In this document: piece by piece, positions 25,741 to 33,724 of the stretch
How the letters are laid out: each line of letters begins with the position of its first letter
Numbering within the stretch: the stretch's first letter is position 1
Origin: Vibrio breoganii
GTDB taxonomy: Bacteria > Pseudomonadota > Gammaproteobacteria > Enterobacterales > Vibrionaceae
Length of the DNA stretch: 64,000 nt
Reading direction: 5' to 3'
NCBI RefSeq assembly: GCF_001677275.1
Contig: NZ_CP016177.1
Span: 1,612,001 to 1,676,000 of the forward strand
Translations under genes and position numbers: made by a program
The notes under the pieces: generated by a model
The model's input: only the letters and a program-made list of their open reading frames with translations
The model's database searches: none
What the model was told of the DNA's origin: nothing

Positions 25741-27081
25741 TTACTGCAGAGGTTCTAGCTTGATGATCTTGGTACGATCGAAAGTGACACGGTAACGTGC
25801 CGTTCTTTCCTTAACACCACCTGGCTCCGTCTTTTTCTCATGGATCTTCACTTCAATGCGTCCACGACGAGAAATACTCACCTTGCGAGATTTATTGCCC
25901 GTTGAATACACATACATATCTCTGTTTTCACTTGGAAAGCATCGCATGATAGGACCAAGGTCAATACTGGTGTTGGTCTTGATCTTCTTAAAGCCGTTGT
26001 ACTCAAAATTCTTCAGGCTCACTGTCTCCCTAAAGAACAGCGATATGTTTTCACGGTTTGCAATAGCGACCTTTGAGTTGGGCTGAGAGTTAAACCATGT
26101 TTCGCCCGTTCCAATGCCTGTCTTCTTATCTGGCATACCAAACCAGGAGACAACGCGGGGTTTGTTACGAATGATCTTCTCAAACACCCAGGCTTTAATG
26201 CTTTCCTTAAACACATCTCGCACAACATAAAGAGCGGCAAATGCCAACACAAACTGCAAATCGGTATCCAGACCCATTAAGCGAAACTGGAAGATCACCA
26301 CACTAAAACCCAACATGATTAAACCGGTTGCGATAGCAAGAGAGAGGTAGCGCTCTTTCTCCCCCACTCGCTTGCTGCTGCTGTGCACGCGAAGAGGAAG
26401 CTCTAGCAGCTTCTTTTGTAGATCTGTTTGGTTAAATACTCGCGTCAGCTTCTCTTGGTCTTCTGGCTCTACACTTTTAACCGAGTAGATACCTTCATAC
26501 ATTTGAGTCACGCGGTATTCATCTTCTGCCATTGACAGCTGTGCTAGGTAATCCCTAGCAGCTGTTGCCCCTTTGATGTTTTGCAAAGTCGCAGTCTGGC
26601 GAAGCAGGTACTGCTCAAATTCGTAGGAAAGAATCGCATCCACTTTGCGAAAACGCTCAAATTTCTGGTCATCTTCAAGTGAGAAGCGACGAAACGAGGT
26701 CAAGATATTTGAGTGGCCTTTTGCCTTCTCGATGATCTCTTCTACTGCCTGCTCTTCTTTTTCTTGATTGGTTTTAAATGAACGGATGTCGTTGATAAAT
26801 AAGTAGGCAAAAAGGCTAATTGAGGTCTTATAAGACTCGTATGGCAATTGCTCTTTTTCTAGGATCTTGATGTAAAGCAACATCAAGCTGATGCTTTTGC
26901 CTTTATGGAAGCGGCGAGTCTGAGTAAATGATTTATCGAAGAAATCTCCAGCCGAAAAGGTATCGCCCAGATCTATACTGCTGGGTATGACAAACTCTAC
27001 CTTAGTTTCAGACTGTGAATCGGCGGCGAGCGTTTGCTGAAGTTCAATGCTCTTCTTTGCCGTTACCTTCAGATCCAACAT
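25741..27081 (-). CDS. unknown two-transmembrane protein, 446 residues
   Basis: A cytoplasmic N-terminal ~255 residues, mostly helical and charged (LEKEQLPYESYKTSISLFAYLF; EEQAVEEIIEKAKG), then two membrane segments (about 258-300, separated by a short loop) and a C-terminal beta-rich basic part ending in RVTFDRTKIIKLEPLQ. No known domain is recognised. The layout suggests a membrane-tethered sensor or assembly factor, but that is speculation. It is followed by the 148-residue membrane protein. Confidence 0.6.
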   Translation of the reverse strand: MLDLKVTAKKSIELQQTLAADSQSETKVEFVIPSSIDLGDTFSAGDFFDKSFTQTRRFHKGKSISLMLLYIKILEKEQLPYESYKTSISLFAYLFINDIRSFKTNQEKEEQAVEEIIEKAKGHSNILTSFRRFSLEDDQKFERFRKVDAILSYEFEQYLLRQTATLQNIKGATAARDYLAQLSMAEDEYRVTQMYEGIYSVKSVEPEDQEKLTRVFNQTDLQKKLLELPLRVHSSSKRVGEKERYLSLAIATGLIMLGFSVVIFQFRLMGLDTDLQFVLAFAALYVVRDVFKESIKAWVFEKIIRNKPRVVSWFGMPDKKTGIGTGETWFNSQPNSKVAIANRENISLFFRETVSLKNFEYNGFKKIKTNTSIDLGPIMRCFPSENRDMYVYSTGNKSRKVSISRRGRIEVKIHEKKTEPGGVKERTARYRVTFDRTKIIKLEPLQ

Positions 27082-27186
27082 TTATGCACACCATCCTTAT
27101 TATGACACTTTTATTACAAGCCATTGTATCACTGTTCCCTCCACAAAGAGTATGTCAATTTTCAACAATAGGCACTTGAAATTGCT

Positions 27187-27215
27187 AATAAAAAAAAGCT
27201 GACACTGTCAGCTTT
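27187..27215 (-). terminator. terminator of the copper operon
   Basis: Stem AAAGCTGA/TCAGCTTT with a 5-base loop; on the minus strand it runs into TTTTTTTTATT. It follows copA and the 20-residue frame. Confidence 0.88.
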
Positions 27216-27236
27216 GATGATTATTTTGCGATTGGA

Positions 27237-27299
27237 CTATTTTAGCCAAAACCACCACACAATAAAGACGATAAGTAGTATGCCGATAATATTAATCAT
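27237..27299 (-). CDS. 20-residue membrane microprotein overlapping the copA end
   Basis: The ATG at 27299 lies within the last codons of copA and opens 20 codons ([20 protein letters not shown], stop TAG), a single hydrophobic helix with a Trp-rich end. AGCAGG lies about nine bases upstream inside copA, so translation could be coupled. The frame ends shortly before the operon terminator. Small subunits of this type accompany other transport ATPases (KdpF with KdpB, CcoS near CcoI). A chance frame cannot be excluded. Confidence 0.5.
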   Translation of the reverse strand: MINIIGILLIVFIVWWFWLK

Positions 27300-30006
27300 G
27301 ATGAATACCTGCTGATGATTTTGGTGAGAACAATCTTAGTCGGTTAGCATTACTGACCACAGTAATGGAAGAGAGCGACATTGCCACGCCAGCTACGATA
27401 GGGCTAAGCAACATGCCTGTCAGTGGAAATAGCACACCGGCTGCAATAGGGATCCCTAGGGAGTTGTAGATAAACGCCCCCCACAGGTTTTGCTTGATGT
27501 TCTTCATCGTGGCTTTACTCACTTCGATCACTTGAGACACACCAAACAGTGACCCTCTCATTAGAGTGATATCCGCGCTTTCGATAGCCACATCGGTGCC
27601 ATGCCCAATGGCAAAGCCCACATCAGATTGTGCTAGGGCTGGCGCATCATTGATACCATCACCCACCATGGCCACAACCAAGCCTTGCTGTTGAAGCTTA
27701 GTCACCCACTCTAGTTTATCTTGAGGTAAAAGCTCTGCATGGACCTCATCAACACCCGTCTCAGCCGCCACGGCTTGCGCAGTGTGTTCATTATCACCAG
27801 TCAGCATCACCACCTTAATACCTAAAGATTTAAGGGCTGCAATTGCGGGTTTAGATTCTTTCTTTATAGGGTCGCTAATGGCTAATACAGTGGTCAGCTG
27901 ATTATCGATGGCAAAATACACCACGGTCTGCGCCTGACGCTCCCATTCATCGGCAAGAGATAGAGCACTATCGATAGCAATGCTGTGCTCGGCCATCAAC
28001 CTTTCGTTGCCAAGTAGCACTGTATGGCCGTCAATTTCCGCTCGCACACCTAGACCATTCAATGATTGGAATCCCACTACATTATGGCTGTTCAGTTGTT
28101 GTTCGTTTTCACGGCAATAGTGAACAATAGCCGACGCTAACGGATGCGTAGAGCCGTGCTCAATGGCGTTTAAGTACCCCAATGTTGCCTCGCTTTCTCG
28201 AACCGTTCTAACCTTCACCACACTCGGCTTACCTTGTGTGATAGTGCCGGTTTTATCCAGCACCACAACATCGATAGCACTGGCTTTTTGCAAGGCATCA
28301 CCGTTGCGAATAAGGCCCCCAAATTCTGCCGATTTGCCAATACCTATCATGGTAGAGATAGGCGTTGCGAGGCCAAGGGCGCAAGGACAAGCAATGATCA
28401 GCACTGAGGTTGCAGTGACTAGCATATTTATGACGGTTGGCGCTGGCCCAAAGTTGTACCACATTAAAGCGGTTACAATAGACAGTATCATCACGGTAGG
28501 CACAAATACGCTGGAAACGCGGTCCGCTAGATGGCTGATTGATGGCTTAGAATTTTGAGCGTTAGATACCATCTCAATGATCTGAGCGAGCATGGTATCG
28601 CTGCCAATCTTAGTCGCGACTATGGTGAGGTTCTGATCGCCATTGATGGTGCCCGCAGACACTGTGTCGTCTACTGATTTGATTACCGGAATAGGCTCAC
28701 CGGTTAGCATAGATTCATCGATAGAGGATTCGCCATCGATTACCTTACCATCAACAGGTACTTTTTCCCCTGCACGAATCAGTAAGGTATCTCCAATGAT
28801 CACCTCTTCCACTGGCAAGGTAAGAGCTTTCCCATCTCGAATCACCACCGCCGTTTTGGTTCTCAAATCCAATAGGCGTTTGATTGCTTGAGAGGTTCTG
28901 CCCCTTGCTTTTAGCTCCAAGGCTTGCCCTAGGTTTATCAAACCAATGATCATAGCCGAGGCTTCAAAGTAGAGATGACGAGCACTCTCGGGAAGCAAAG
29001 CTGGCATGACTACAACCACAATAGAGTACAGCCACGCTGAACCTGTGCCCAATGCAATGAGCGTATCCATATTCGCGCTGCGATTAACAAAGGCTTTGCT
29101 TGCGCCAACAAAGTAGTGTCGACCGCTAAAATAGAGCACGGCTAGGGTCAATAAACCCACAATCAACCAAATGAACTGCTCACTGGGCGTATTCACCGTC
29201 ATTGATCCGCCAAGCAAGCCATACAACATTAGGGGAACACCTAAGCCAAGGCCCAAAATGGTATGGCGAATCTTATCGCGATATTCTTGCTGCTCGGCCT
29301 GTTCACGCTCTTGTTCTGCTTGGATTTCATCTAAGATGAGTGACGCGCCGTAGCCTACTCCTTCGACTGTTTCAATCAAGCTATCTGCAGGCAAGCTCGA
29401 ATAGATACTTGCGGTTCGATTGGCAAAGTTAATATTCACCGAATCCACGCCTTGCTTACCTGTTAATGCTTTTTCTATGGTCGCAACACAACTGGCACAG
29501 GTGACACCTGATAGGTTAAGGCGAGTTAGACTAGCCTCATCAACATCAATAACCTTCGCATCGGCTTTTTCAGATACTGGGTTATTTTCTTCTGTTGGCG
29601 CATCAGCTACAAGGGCATAACCTAAGCTTTGCAATGAAGATTGCACCTGCTCACTAGACAATAGGCTTTTCACCTCAATAGTTTGAGCTTCAATATCGAC
29701 AGCAACGACCGCGTCTTTATCAAGCTCAACAAGTGCGTTGGTGATCTTCTTCACGCAGCCTTGGCAAGATACGTTCGCTACCCTGCTGTTAATCTGCGGC
29801 AAAGGTTTCTCGCTCGCTTTGTAACCTAGGTTTGCTATCACAGCTAAGATGCCTGCAATATCTAGCGTTGTGCCCACACGCGCCCATTTTTTATCTTCAC
29901 TGCTGTCGATAGTGAATTGGCTGTCTAGTTCAAGGGCCGCTCGTTTTATCTTATTGATACAGCCGCCACAAGAGACACCTTCGAGCTGAAGGTTAAACTG
30001 GTTCAT
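27292..30006 (-). CDS. copA: copper-exporting P-type ATPase
   Basis: A 904-residue P1B-ATPase. Three N-terminal metal-binding domains have CGGC (13-16), CQGC (about 81) and CASC (about 172). The membrane metal site is [10 protein letters not shown], the phosphorylated Asp is in DKTGTIT, the HP motif in [10 protein letters not shown] and the hinge in [10 protein letters not shown]. It pumps Cu+ out of the cytoplasm. Its ATG overlaps the stop of the MerR-family gene (TAATG), so the pair is cotranscribed from the metal-regulated promoter at 30459-30490. Confidence 0.95.
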   Translation of the reverse strand: MNQFNLQLEGVSCGGCINKIKRAALELDSQFTIDSSEDKKWARVGTTLDIAGILAVIANLGYKASEKPLPQINSRVANVSCQGCVKKITNALVELDKDAVVAVDIEAQTIEVKSLLSSEQVQSSLQSLGYALVADAPTEENNPVSEKADAKVIDVDEASLTRLNLSGVTCASCVATIEKALTGKQGVDSVNINFANRTASIYSSLPADSLIETVEGVGYGASLILDEIQAEQEREQAEQQEYRDKIRHTILGLGLGVPLMLYGLLGGSMTVNTPSEQFIWLIVGLLTLAVLYFSGRHYFVGASKAFVNRSANMDTLIALGTGSAWLYSIVVVVMPALLPESARHLYFEASAMIIGLINLGQALELKARGRTSQAIKRLLDLRTKTAVVIRDGKALTLPVEEVIIGDTLLIRAGEKVPVDGKVIDGESSIDESMLTGEPIPVIKSVDDTVSAGTINGDQNLTIVATKIGSDTMLAQIIEMVSNAQNSKPSISHLADRVSSVFVPTVMILSIVTALMWYNFGPAPTVINMLVTATSVLIIACPCALGLATPISTMIGIGKSAEFGGLIRNGDALQKASAIDVVVLDKTGTITQGKPSVVKVRTVRESEATLGYLNAIEHGSTHPLASAIVHYCRENEQQLNSHNVVGFQSLNGLGVRAEIDGHTVLLGNERLMAEHSIAIDSALSLADEWERQAQTVVYFAIDNQLTTVLAISDPIKKESKPAIAALKSLGIKVVMLTGDNEHTAQAVAAETGVDEVHAELLPQDKLEWVTKLQQQGLVVAMVGDGINDAPALAQSDVGFAIGHGTDVAIESADITLMRGSLFGVSQVIEVSKATMKNIKQNLWGAFIYNSLGIPIAAGVLFPLTGMLLSPIVAGVAMSLSSITVVSNANRLRLFSPKSSAGIHHD

Positions 30007-30419
30007 TACTTCTTCTCCTCAGTCCAAGACTCTATCAAACAACAAATGGAATCACCGGTTGGCAAGCTATCCGGTAGCTCTCCCCATTGTTCAAAGGTCT
30101 CTTTTAGCATGGTGACATGTTGTTGCAGTCTGAGGATCTGCGCCTCTGTCTCTACAATCTTATCCGCCATCAATGTTCGCACCTTAGGGCACGGTGAGCT
30201 GCCGTCTTCGGTGGAAGCCAATATGTCCTCAATCTCTTTCAGCCCAAAACCAAGATCCCTTGCTTGATGGATAAACTTCAGCCTCTGTAGCGCGTTTAGA
30301 TCGTACTCTTTGTATCCATTGTCAGGATTTCGAGTCGCCGTGATCAATCCACGCTTGGTGTAATAGCGCACAGTATCGGGTGAGACATTGGCTGATTTAG
30401 CAAGTTTTGAGGTAATCAT
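30006..30419 (-). CDS. MerR-family copper-operon regulator
   Basis: A 137-residue MerR-type activator. The winged helix is near the start ([23 protein letters not shown]), the dimer coiled coil about 80-115. Metal-ligand candidates are C77 (SPCPKVR) and C126-C127 (SICCLIE). The C77/C126 spacing differs from classic CueR (two Cys about eight residues apart), and is closer to ZntR/CadR-like members, but its operon partner is CopA, so copper is the likely signal. Two dyads of identical geometry nearby are its probable targets. Confidence 0.85.
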   Translation of the reverse strand: MITSKLAKSANVSPDTVRYYTKRGLITATRNPDNGYKEYDLNALQRLKFIHQARDLGFGLKEIEDILASTEDGSSPCPKVRTLMADKIVETEAQILRLQQHVTMLKETFEQWGELPDSLPTGDSICCLIESWTEEKK

Positions 30420-30458
30420 TGGCCATTTCCTAGTGTTCGATTTTCTAACTATAACCTT

Positions 30459-30490
30459 AGTGTAAAACCTAGGAGCTACACATAGGTCAA
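30459..30490 (-). promoter_or_regulatory. MerR-type promoter and operator of the regulator-copA operon
   Basis: On the minus strand: -35 TTGACC (plus 30485-30490), 20-base spacer, -10 TACACT (plus 30459-30464). The 21-base dyad ACCTA...TAGGT (30467-30487) fills the spacer. The overlong spacer is the hallmark of MerR-activated promoters. It lies within 40 bases of the regulator start. Confidence 0.85.
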
Positions 30491-30494
30491 GAGT

Positions 30495-30608
30495 TTAATT
30501 TGTAAATAAGGCAAGAACAAAAATAACCGCGAATAATAGCCCCACTAATTTAAGCAATGGCCCTAGCGAACGCGTGCCACCCTCAGGTGCTTTGTTGCAA
30601 CATCCCAT
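30495..30608 (-). CDS. 37-residue Cys-containing membrane microprotein in the copper regulon
   Basis: Starts MGCCNKAPEGGTRSLGPLLK and ends in one hydrophobic helix (LVGLLFAVIFVLALFTN). GAGGAGA lies eight bases before the ATG, a strong ribosome site. Adjacent Cys3-Cys4 could bind Cu+. A MerR-type promoter identical in layout to that of copA starts 34 bases upstream, and the stop lies five bases before the copA-operon -35. It is therefore a likely member of the copper regulon, possibly a metal chaperone or a small partner of CopA. No match to a named family is known to me. Confidence 0.75.
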   Translation of the reverse strand: MGCCNKAPEGGTRSLGPLLKLVGLLFAVIFVLALFTN

Positions 30609-30641
30609 GTGATGTCTCCTCGTTAAAGTAAGTTCCGCACC

Positions 30642-30673
30642 AGTCTAAAACCTGTGAGCAGGTCACAGGTCAA
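30642..30673 (-). promoter_or_regulatory. second MerR-type promoter and operator
   Basis: On the minus strand: -35 TTGACC (plus 30668-30673), 20-base spacer, -10 TAGACT (plus 30642-30647). The dyad ACCTGTGA...TCACAGGT (30650-30670, 21 bases) has eight perfectly paired arms. It has the same spacing and the same TTGACC -35 as the copA promoter and drives the 37-residue gene. Confidence 0.85.
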
Positions 30674-30732
30674 ACTATTTAAGACGTTGATTTATGGTTG
30701 TTTAAGTTTCATCACTGAAACGAACATTTGTA

Positions 30733-30762
30733 TTGACGAGAAAATTTAATATGAGCTATAAC
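30733..30762 (+). promoter_or_regulatory. sigma-70 promoter of the CopL-like gene
   Basis: -35 TTGACG (30733-30738), 18-base spacer, -10 TATAAC (30757-30762). It reads rightward toward the gene at 30789, with the start close to the ATG. No metal dyad is visible in it. Confidence 0.6.
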
Positions 30763-30788
30763 GAATAGGAACTTTACGGATACTGACC

Positions 30789-31142
30789 ATGCTTAAACGA
30801 TTTCACTCACACAGCATAATTGCAATAACACTGATACTGGCTCTGCTAGTAGCAGGTGTATTTCCGTCAGTATCTCAAGTCCAGCCTATCGAGCATCACA
30901 ACGCAGCAGCGCAAACATCAACGGATGCCGATTGCTGTGAGGAGTCACACCAACAAGCCACAACTGGGTGTACTAGCGCCACGCATCAGTGTTGTGAGCA
31001 GGCTTGTGGCAGTTTAATTAGTTTGCCTTCATCCGCCCTATTGTTATCCAGTACTAGCCTTGATGAGACCAGCTACTCTTTAGCTTCTTCAGATATTCTG
31101 CCACCCTATAAGCAAGCTGTATTGCGGCCTCCTATTGTTTAA
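30789..31142 (+). CDS. CopL-like metal-binding protein
   Basis: A 117-residue protein with an N-terminal membrane or signal segment and a Cys/His cluster (DADCCEESHQQ; GCTSATHQCCEQACG), typical of CopL-type copper-responsive proteins. The C-terminus ends in PPYKQAVLRPPIV. It is divergent from the 37-residue gene and followed by a DUF411 gene. CopL regulates or buffers copper in xanthomonads; the mechanism is not settled. Confidence 0.75.
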   Translation: MLKRFHSHSIIAITLILALLVAGVFPSVSQVQPIEHHNAAAQTSTDADCCEESHQQATTGCTSATHQCCEQACGSLISLPSSALLLSSTSLDETSYSLASSDILPPYKQAVLRPPIV

Positions 31143-31236
31143 TTCGCTATTCATCTAATCGAATTATCAGAGTGTCTTACACTTATCTAAACAATATTTA
31201 ATTGCCCAGCGAGTCGCTTGGCAATGGAGCAATACA

Positions 31237-31677
31237 ATGAAAACAGTTAACAAAGTTATCCTTACCGCATCTCTTCTATTCAGTGGCCTAAGCTTCGCGA
31301 GTAACAACATTGAAATGTACAAATCTCCAAGTTGTGGATGCTGTACGGAATGGGCAGAAATCATGGAGCAGAAAGGGTATCAAGTGGATATCCAACAGCA
31401 AAAGGATTGGACTAACGTCAAGCGTGAGTTTGGCATGCCAGCCAAACTGCAATCTTGCCATACGGCGATTATTGATGGTTATTTAATTGAAGGACACGTG
31501 CCAGAAAAAGACGTAGCCCGCCTTCTTAAAGAGCGCCCACAAGGCATCAAAGGACTAGCAGCACCAGGCATGCCAATGCACTCACCAGGCATGGCAAAGC
31601 CGGGGGATGAGTACAAAGGCTTCGATGTTATCGCGTTTCATGCTGATGGCACGACGAGTGTGTATGCGGAGTATTGA
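31237..31677 (+). CDS. DUF411 copper-associated protein
   Basis: A 146-residue exported protein (signal peptide to about residue 21). The DUF411 core has CGCC (C33, C35, C36 in SCGCC) near the start of the mature protein, FGMPAKLQSCHTAIIDGYLIEGHVP, and a thioredoxin-like fold is expected. It is found next to copper-resistance genes and thought to bind Cu+ in the periplasm. It follows the CopL-like gene by 94 bases and is probably cotranscribed. Confidence 0.85.
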   Translation: MKTVNKVILTASLLFSGLSFASNNIEMYKSPSCGCCTEWAEIMEQKGYQVDIQQQKDWTNVKREFGMPAKLQSCHTAIIDGYLIEGHVPEKDVARLLKERPQGIKGLAAPGMPMHSPGMAKPGDEYKGFDVIAFHADGTTSVYAEY

Positions 31678-31690
31678 TTGGGGTTGTGTC

Positions 31691-31792
31691 CGTCATCCTA
31701 GAATTTGCGAAGCAAATATCTAGGATCTTGGGGGGCACATTGCTGGCTTTGGTAGTCAATCAGATTCCAGCTAAAAGACTGCTGGAATGACG
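31691..31792. repeat. paired hairpin repeats, GTCAT family
   Basis: A forward element with a CTAGAATTTGC-type stem (31691-31730) and a reverse element with a CCAGC/GCTGG stem (31762-31792). Together they make an inverted pair ending in CGTCAT and ATGACG. Confidence 0.8.
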
Positions 31793-31814
31793 ATAATTAG
31801 AGCTCAGGACCTTC

Positions 31815-31850
31815 GGTTCTGGGTTCTGGGTTCTGGGTTCTGGGTTCTGG
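31815..31850. repeat. GGTTCTG tandem repeat
   Basis: Five copies of the 7-base unit GGTTCTG in a row. Further GGTTCTGG and a reversed CCAGAACCCAG occur downstream (31980 and 32115). Confidence 0.9.
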
Positions 31851-31854
31851 AGCA

Positions 31855-31957
31855 TCGTCATCCTAGAATTTGCATGGCAAATATCTAGGATCTTAGGGTG
31901 CACATTGTCAGCTTGGGCATTACCCAAGATTCCGGCTAAAACACTGCCGGAATGACG
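31855..31957. repeat. second paired hairpin repeat at the DUF411-ParB gap
   Basis: A forward element with a CTAG-type stem and a reverse element with a CCGGC/GCCGG stem. A further single element with a TGGTCGA/TCGACCA stem lies at 32071-32102. The gap 31678-32142 is made almost entirely of such repeats and holds no gene. Confidence 0.8.
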
Positions 31958-32142
31958 GTGGTCGGGACTCAGGATCTTCGGTTCTGGGTCCCTAGTTCTG
32001 GACCACAGGCTCGTGGCTTTAGGCTTGGATCTTGAAGCTAGTAGCTTGCGGCTCGCAACTCAAAAAACACCGTCATGGTCGAGCGCTCCTATCGACCATC
32101 TCTCCATCCTCCCAAAACCCAGAACCCAGCCCCCATCGAATC

Positions 32143-33063
32143 CTACAACCCCTTCTTATACCCCAACATATAATTAAGCTTGCTCGTCTTGCGAGTCATC
32201 TTCTGAAAGCTTTTCTCATCAAAGCTGTCAAACTGCCCCATTGCCTTAGCAGACAAACCCGAACCGCCTAGGTTTTCGGTGTCTAAAGACAAAATGACGT
32301 CACCCGCTTCTTTCACCGCTTTCATGTAACCTTGCTCAGTTGCCAGGTCATATTGGTTTAGATCAAACACAGGCTTTAGCTCTTTAGCCCAGTAGAACTC
32401 AAGAAATGGCACGGGCTGCTTTGGCTTATTCCAGCTGACGTCGCGTGAGTAGTACATCAATGCGCGGTAGGGGTCATTGGCAAAATTGCTGATGCCCATT
32501 TGCTGTGGTAACTCATCGTGGATAATGGCTTTATTGTTTAGGTCGTACAACCAGGCATTTTTGTCGGCTTCAAGTTCTGCCCAAAACGCCTGCATGTTTT
32601 CTAGGTGGCGATAGTCTTTATCAACAATCACATGCACCTTGAAGTCACTGCCGCCGCCTGACATATGCCAGAAGGTGTTGAAGGTGTGGTGGCCATCGGT
32701 TAGGTAAATTTCGTTGTTAGGTGCAAGCACTATGGTTTTCATGTCTTTGCGCTTTTCACCTATGCCTTGCTCACAAACAAAGGACTCTGGCTTTGAAGGT
32801 ACTGACTTTTCATCAAATGACGATAAACCCTTCTGACCATTGGCCTCACAGATCTCATCAAACTGCTTTTTCACATCGTGTTGATAGCGGCCTAGCTTGT
32901 AGTAAATCTGATCGTAGCCCACAGATGGCTGTGTCGGCTTAAGCTCAGACAGGGTAACTTGGTAGACATCCCCCTCTTTTACCGAGGTGAGATCCTGAGC
33001 CCATACTGACGTTGCGCCTATCAACGTAGTCAGTGCAATAAGAGACTTGTTCAGACAATTCAT
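32143..33063 (-). CDS. exported ParB-like (ParBc_2) protein
   Basis: A 306-residue protein with a signal peptide (cleavage near SVWA). The ParB/sulfiredoxin-type core has VTLSELKPTQPSVGYDQIYYKLGRY and later YLTDGHHTFNTF, matching the ParB-like nuclease fold called ParBc_2. Unlike chromosome-partition ParB, it should act in the periplasm or outside, and has no DNA-binding HTH. Function unknown; it stands alone between repeat DNA and the scs genes. Confidence 0.75.
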   Translation of the reverse strand: MNCLNKSLIALTTLIGATSVWAQDLTSVKEGDVYQVTLSELKPTQPSVGYDQIYYKLGRYQHDVKKQFDEICEANGQKGLSSFDEKSVPSKPESFVCEQGIGEKRKDMKTIVLAPNNEIYLTDGHHTFNTFWHMSGGGSDFKVHVIVDKDYRHLENMQAFWAELEADKNAWLYDLNNKAIIHDELPQQMGISNFANDPYRALMYYSRDVSWNKPKQPVPFLEFYWAKELKPVFDLNQYDLATEQGYMKAVKEAGDVILSLDTENLGGSGLSAKAMGQFDSFDEKSFQKMTRKTSKLNYMLGYKKGL

Positions 33064-33306
33064 TGTGTACCTTTGTGTTTGTGCCCACGTAGCTATGGAA
33101 GTGCTGTTATGGAAGTGCTGTTATGAAAGAGTTGTAATGCAAGTACCCTAAAATCAAAGCATTACGAACTTATGACAGACAAGTTGCATTTACATTATGC
33201 CAGTAAGCGCACCTACTATTAACTGATAAGCATTTGTATTTCATTGCCTGCCTAGAGTGTGTTAAGTTACGCTTAACGGACTCAATCAAGACTCTATAAC
33301 GATATC

Positions 33307-33675
33307 GTGAAGCCCAAGCAGAAAAGGCACCTAACCGCAAAATACTCCCTACTATTGGTATGGTGGGTAATAGTGGTGTGTCTGGCAAAAAATGTTGGCT
33401 TTATCAGTCTTTGTACCATTTCTCCCGAACAAATTGCCTCAACAGAGATCAGCCAACAAAGCAGTTCGTCATTAACTGAAACACCCTGCTCACTATCGGA
33501 AAAACTGTTGAGTTTTCATCAAGTCAGCATGGAAGACCTTGCTGTTGCATTACTGCTGATTGCCCTGATTGGCATCTTCACCGTCACCAGCTCTTTTAAA
33601 CCTGTGCGTTTCTTTACCGAGCCAACAGGACCTCCGCCGCGACTCTATCTCAGGCTGTGTGTATTTCGTGAATAA
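33307..33675 (+). CDS. ScsA-like small membrane protein
   Basis: A 122-residue protein starting at GTG 33307. It has one N-terminal and one central hydrophobic segment (LLLVWWVIVVCLA; LAVALLLIALIGIFTV) and ends in PPPRLYLRLCVFRE. Size and position upstream of scsB match Salmonella ScsA (about 120 residues), but sequence identity cannot be judged by eye. A possible promoter (TTAACG - TATAAC) precedes it. It may be a metal- or peroxide-stress protein. Confidence 0.55.
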   Translation: MKPKQKRHLTAKYSLLLVWWVIVVCLAKNVGFISLCTISPEQIASTEISQQSSSSLTETPCSLSEKLLSFHQVSMEDLAVALLLIALIGIFTVTSSFKPVRFFTEPTGPPPRLYLRLCVFRE

Positions 33676-33724
33676 ACAAAAGATGGTTATACACAACTAT
33701 CACTTTGTTATTTATGGAAAAACT

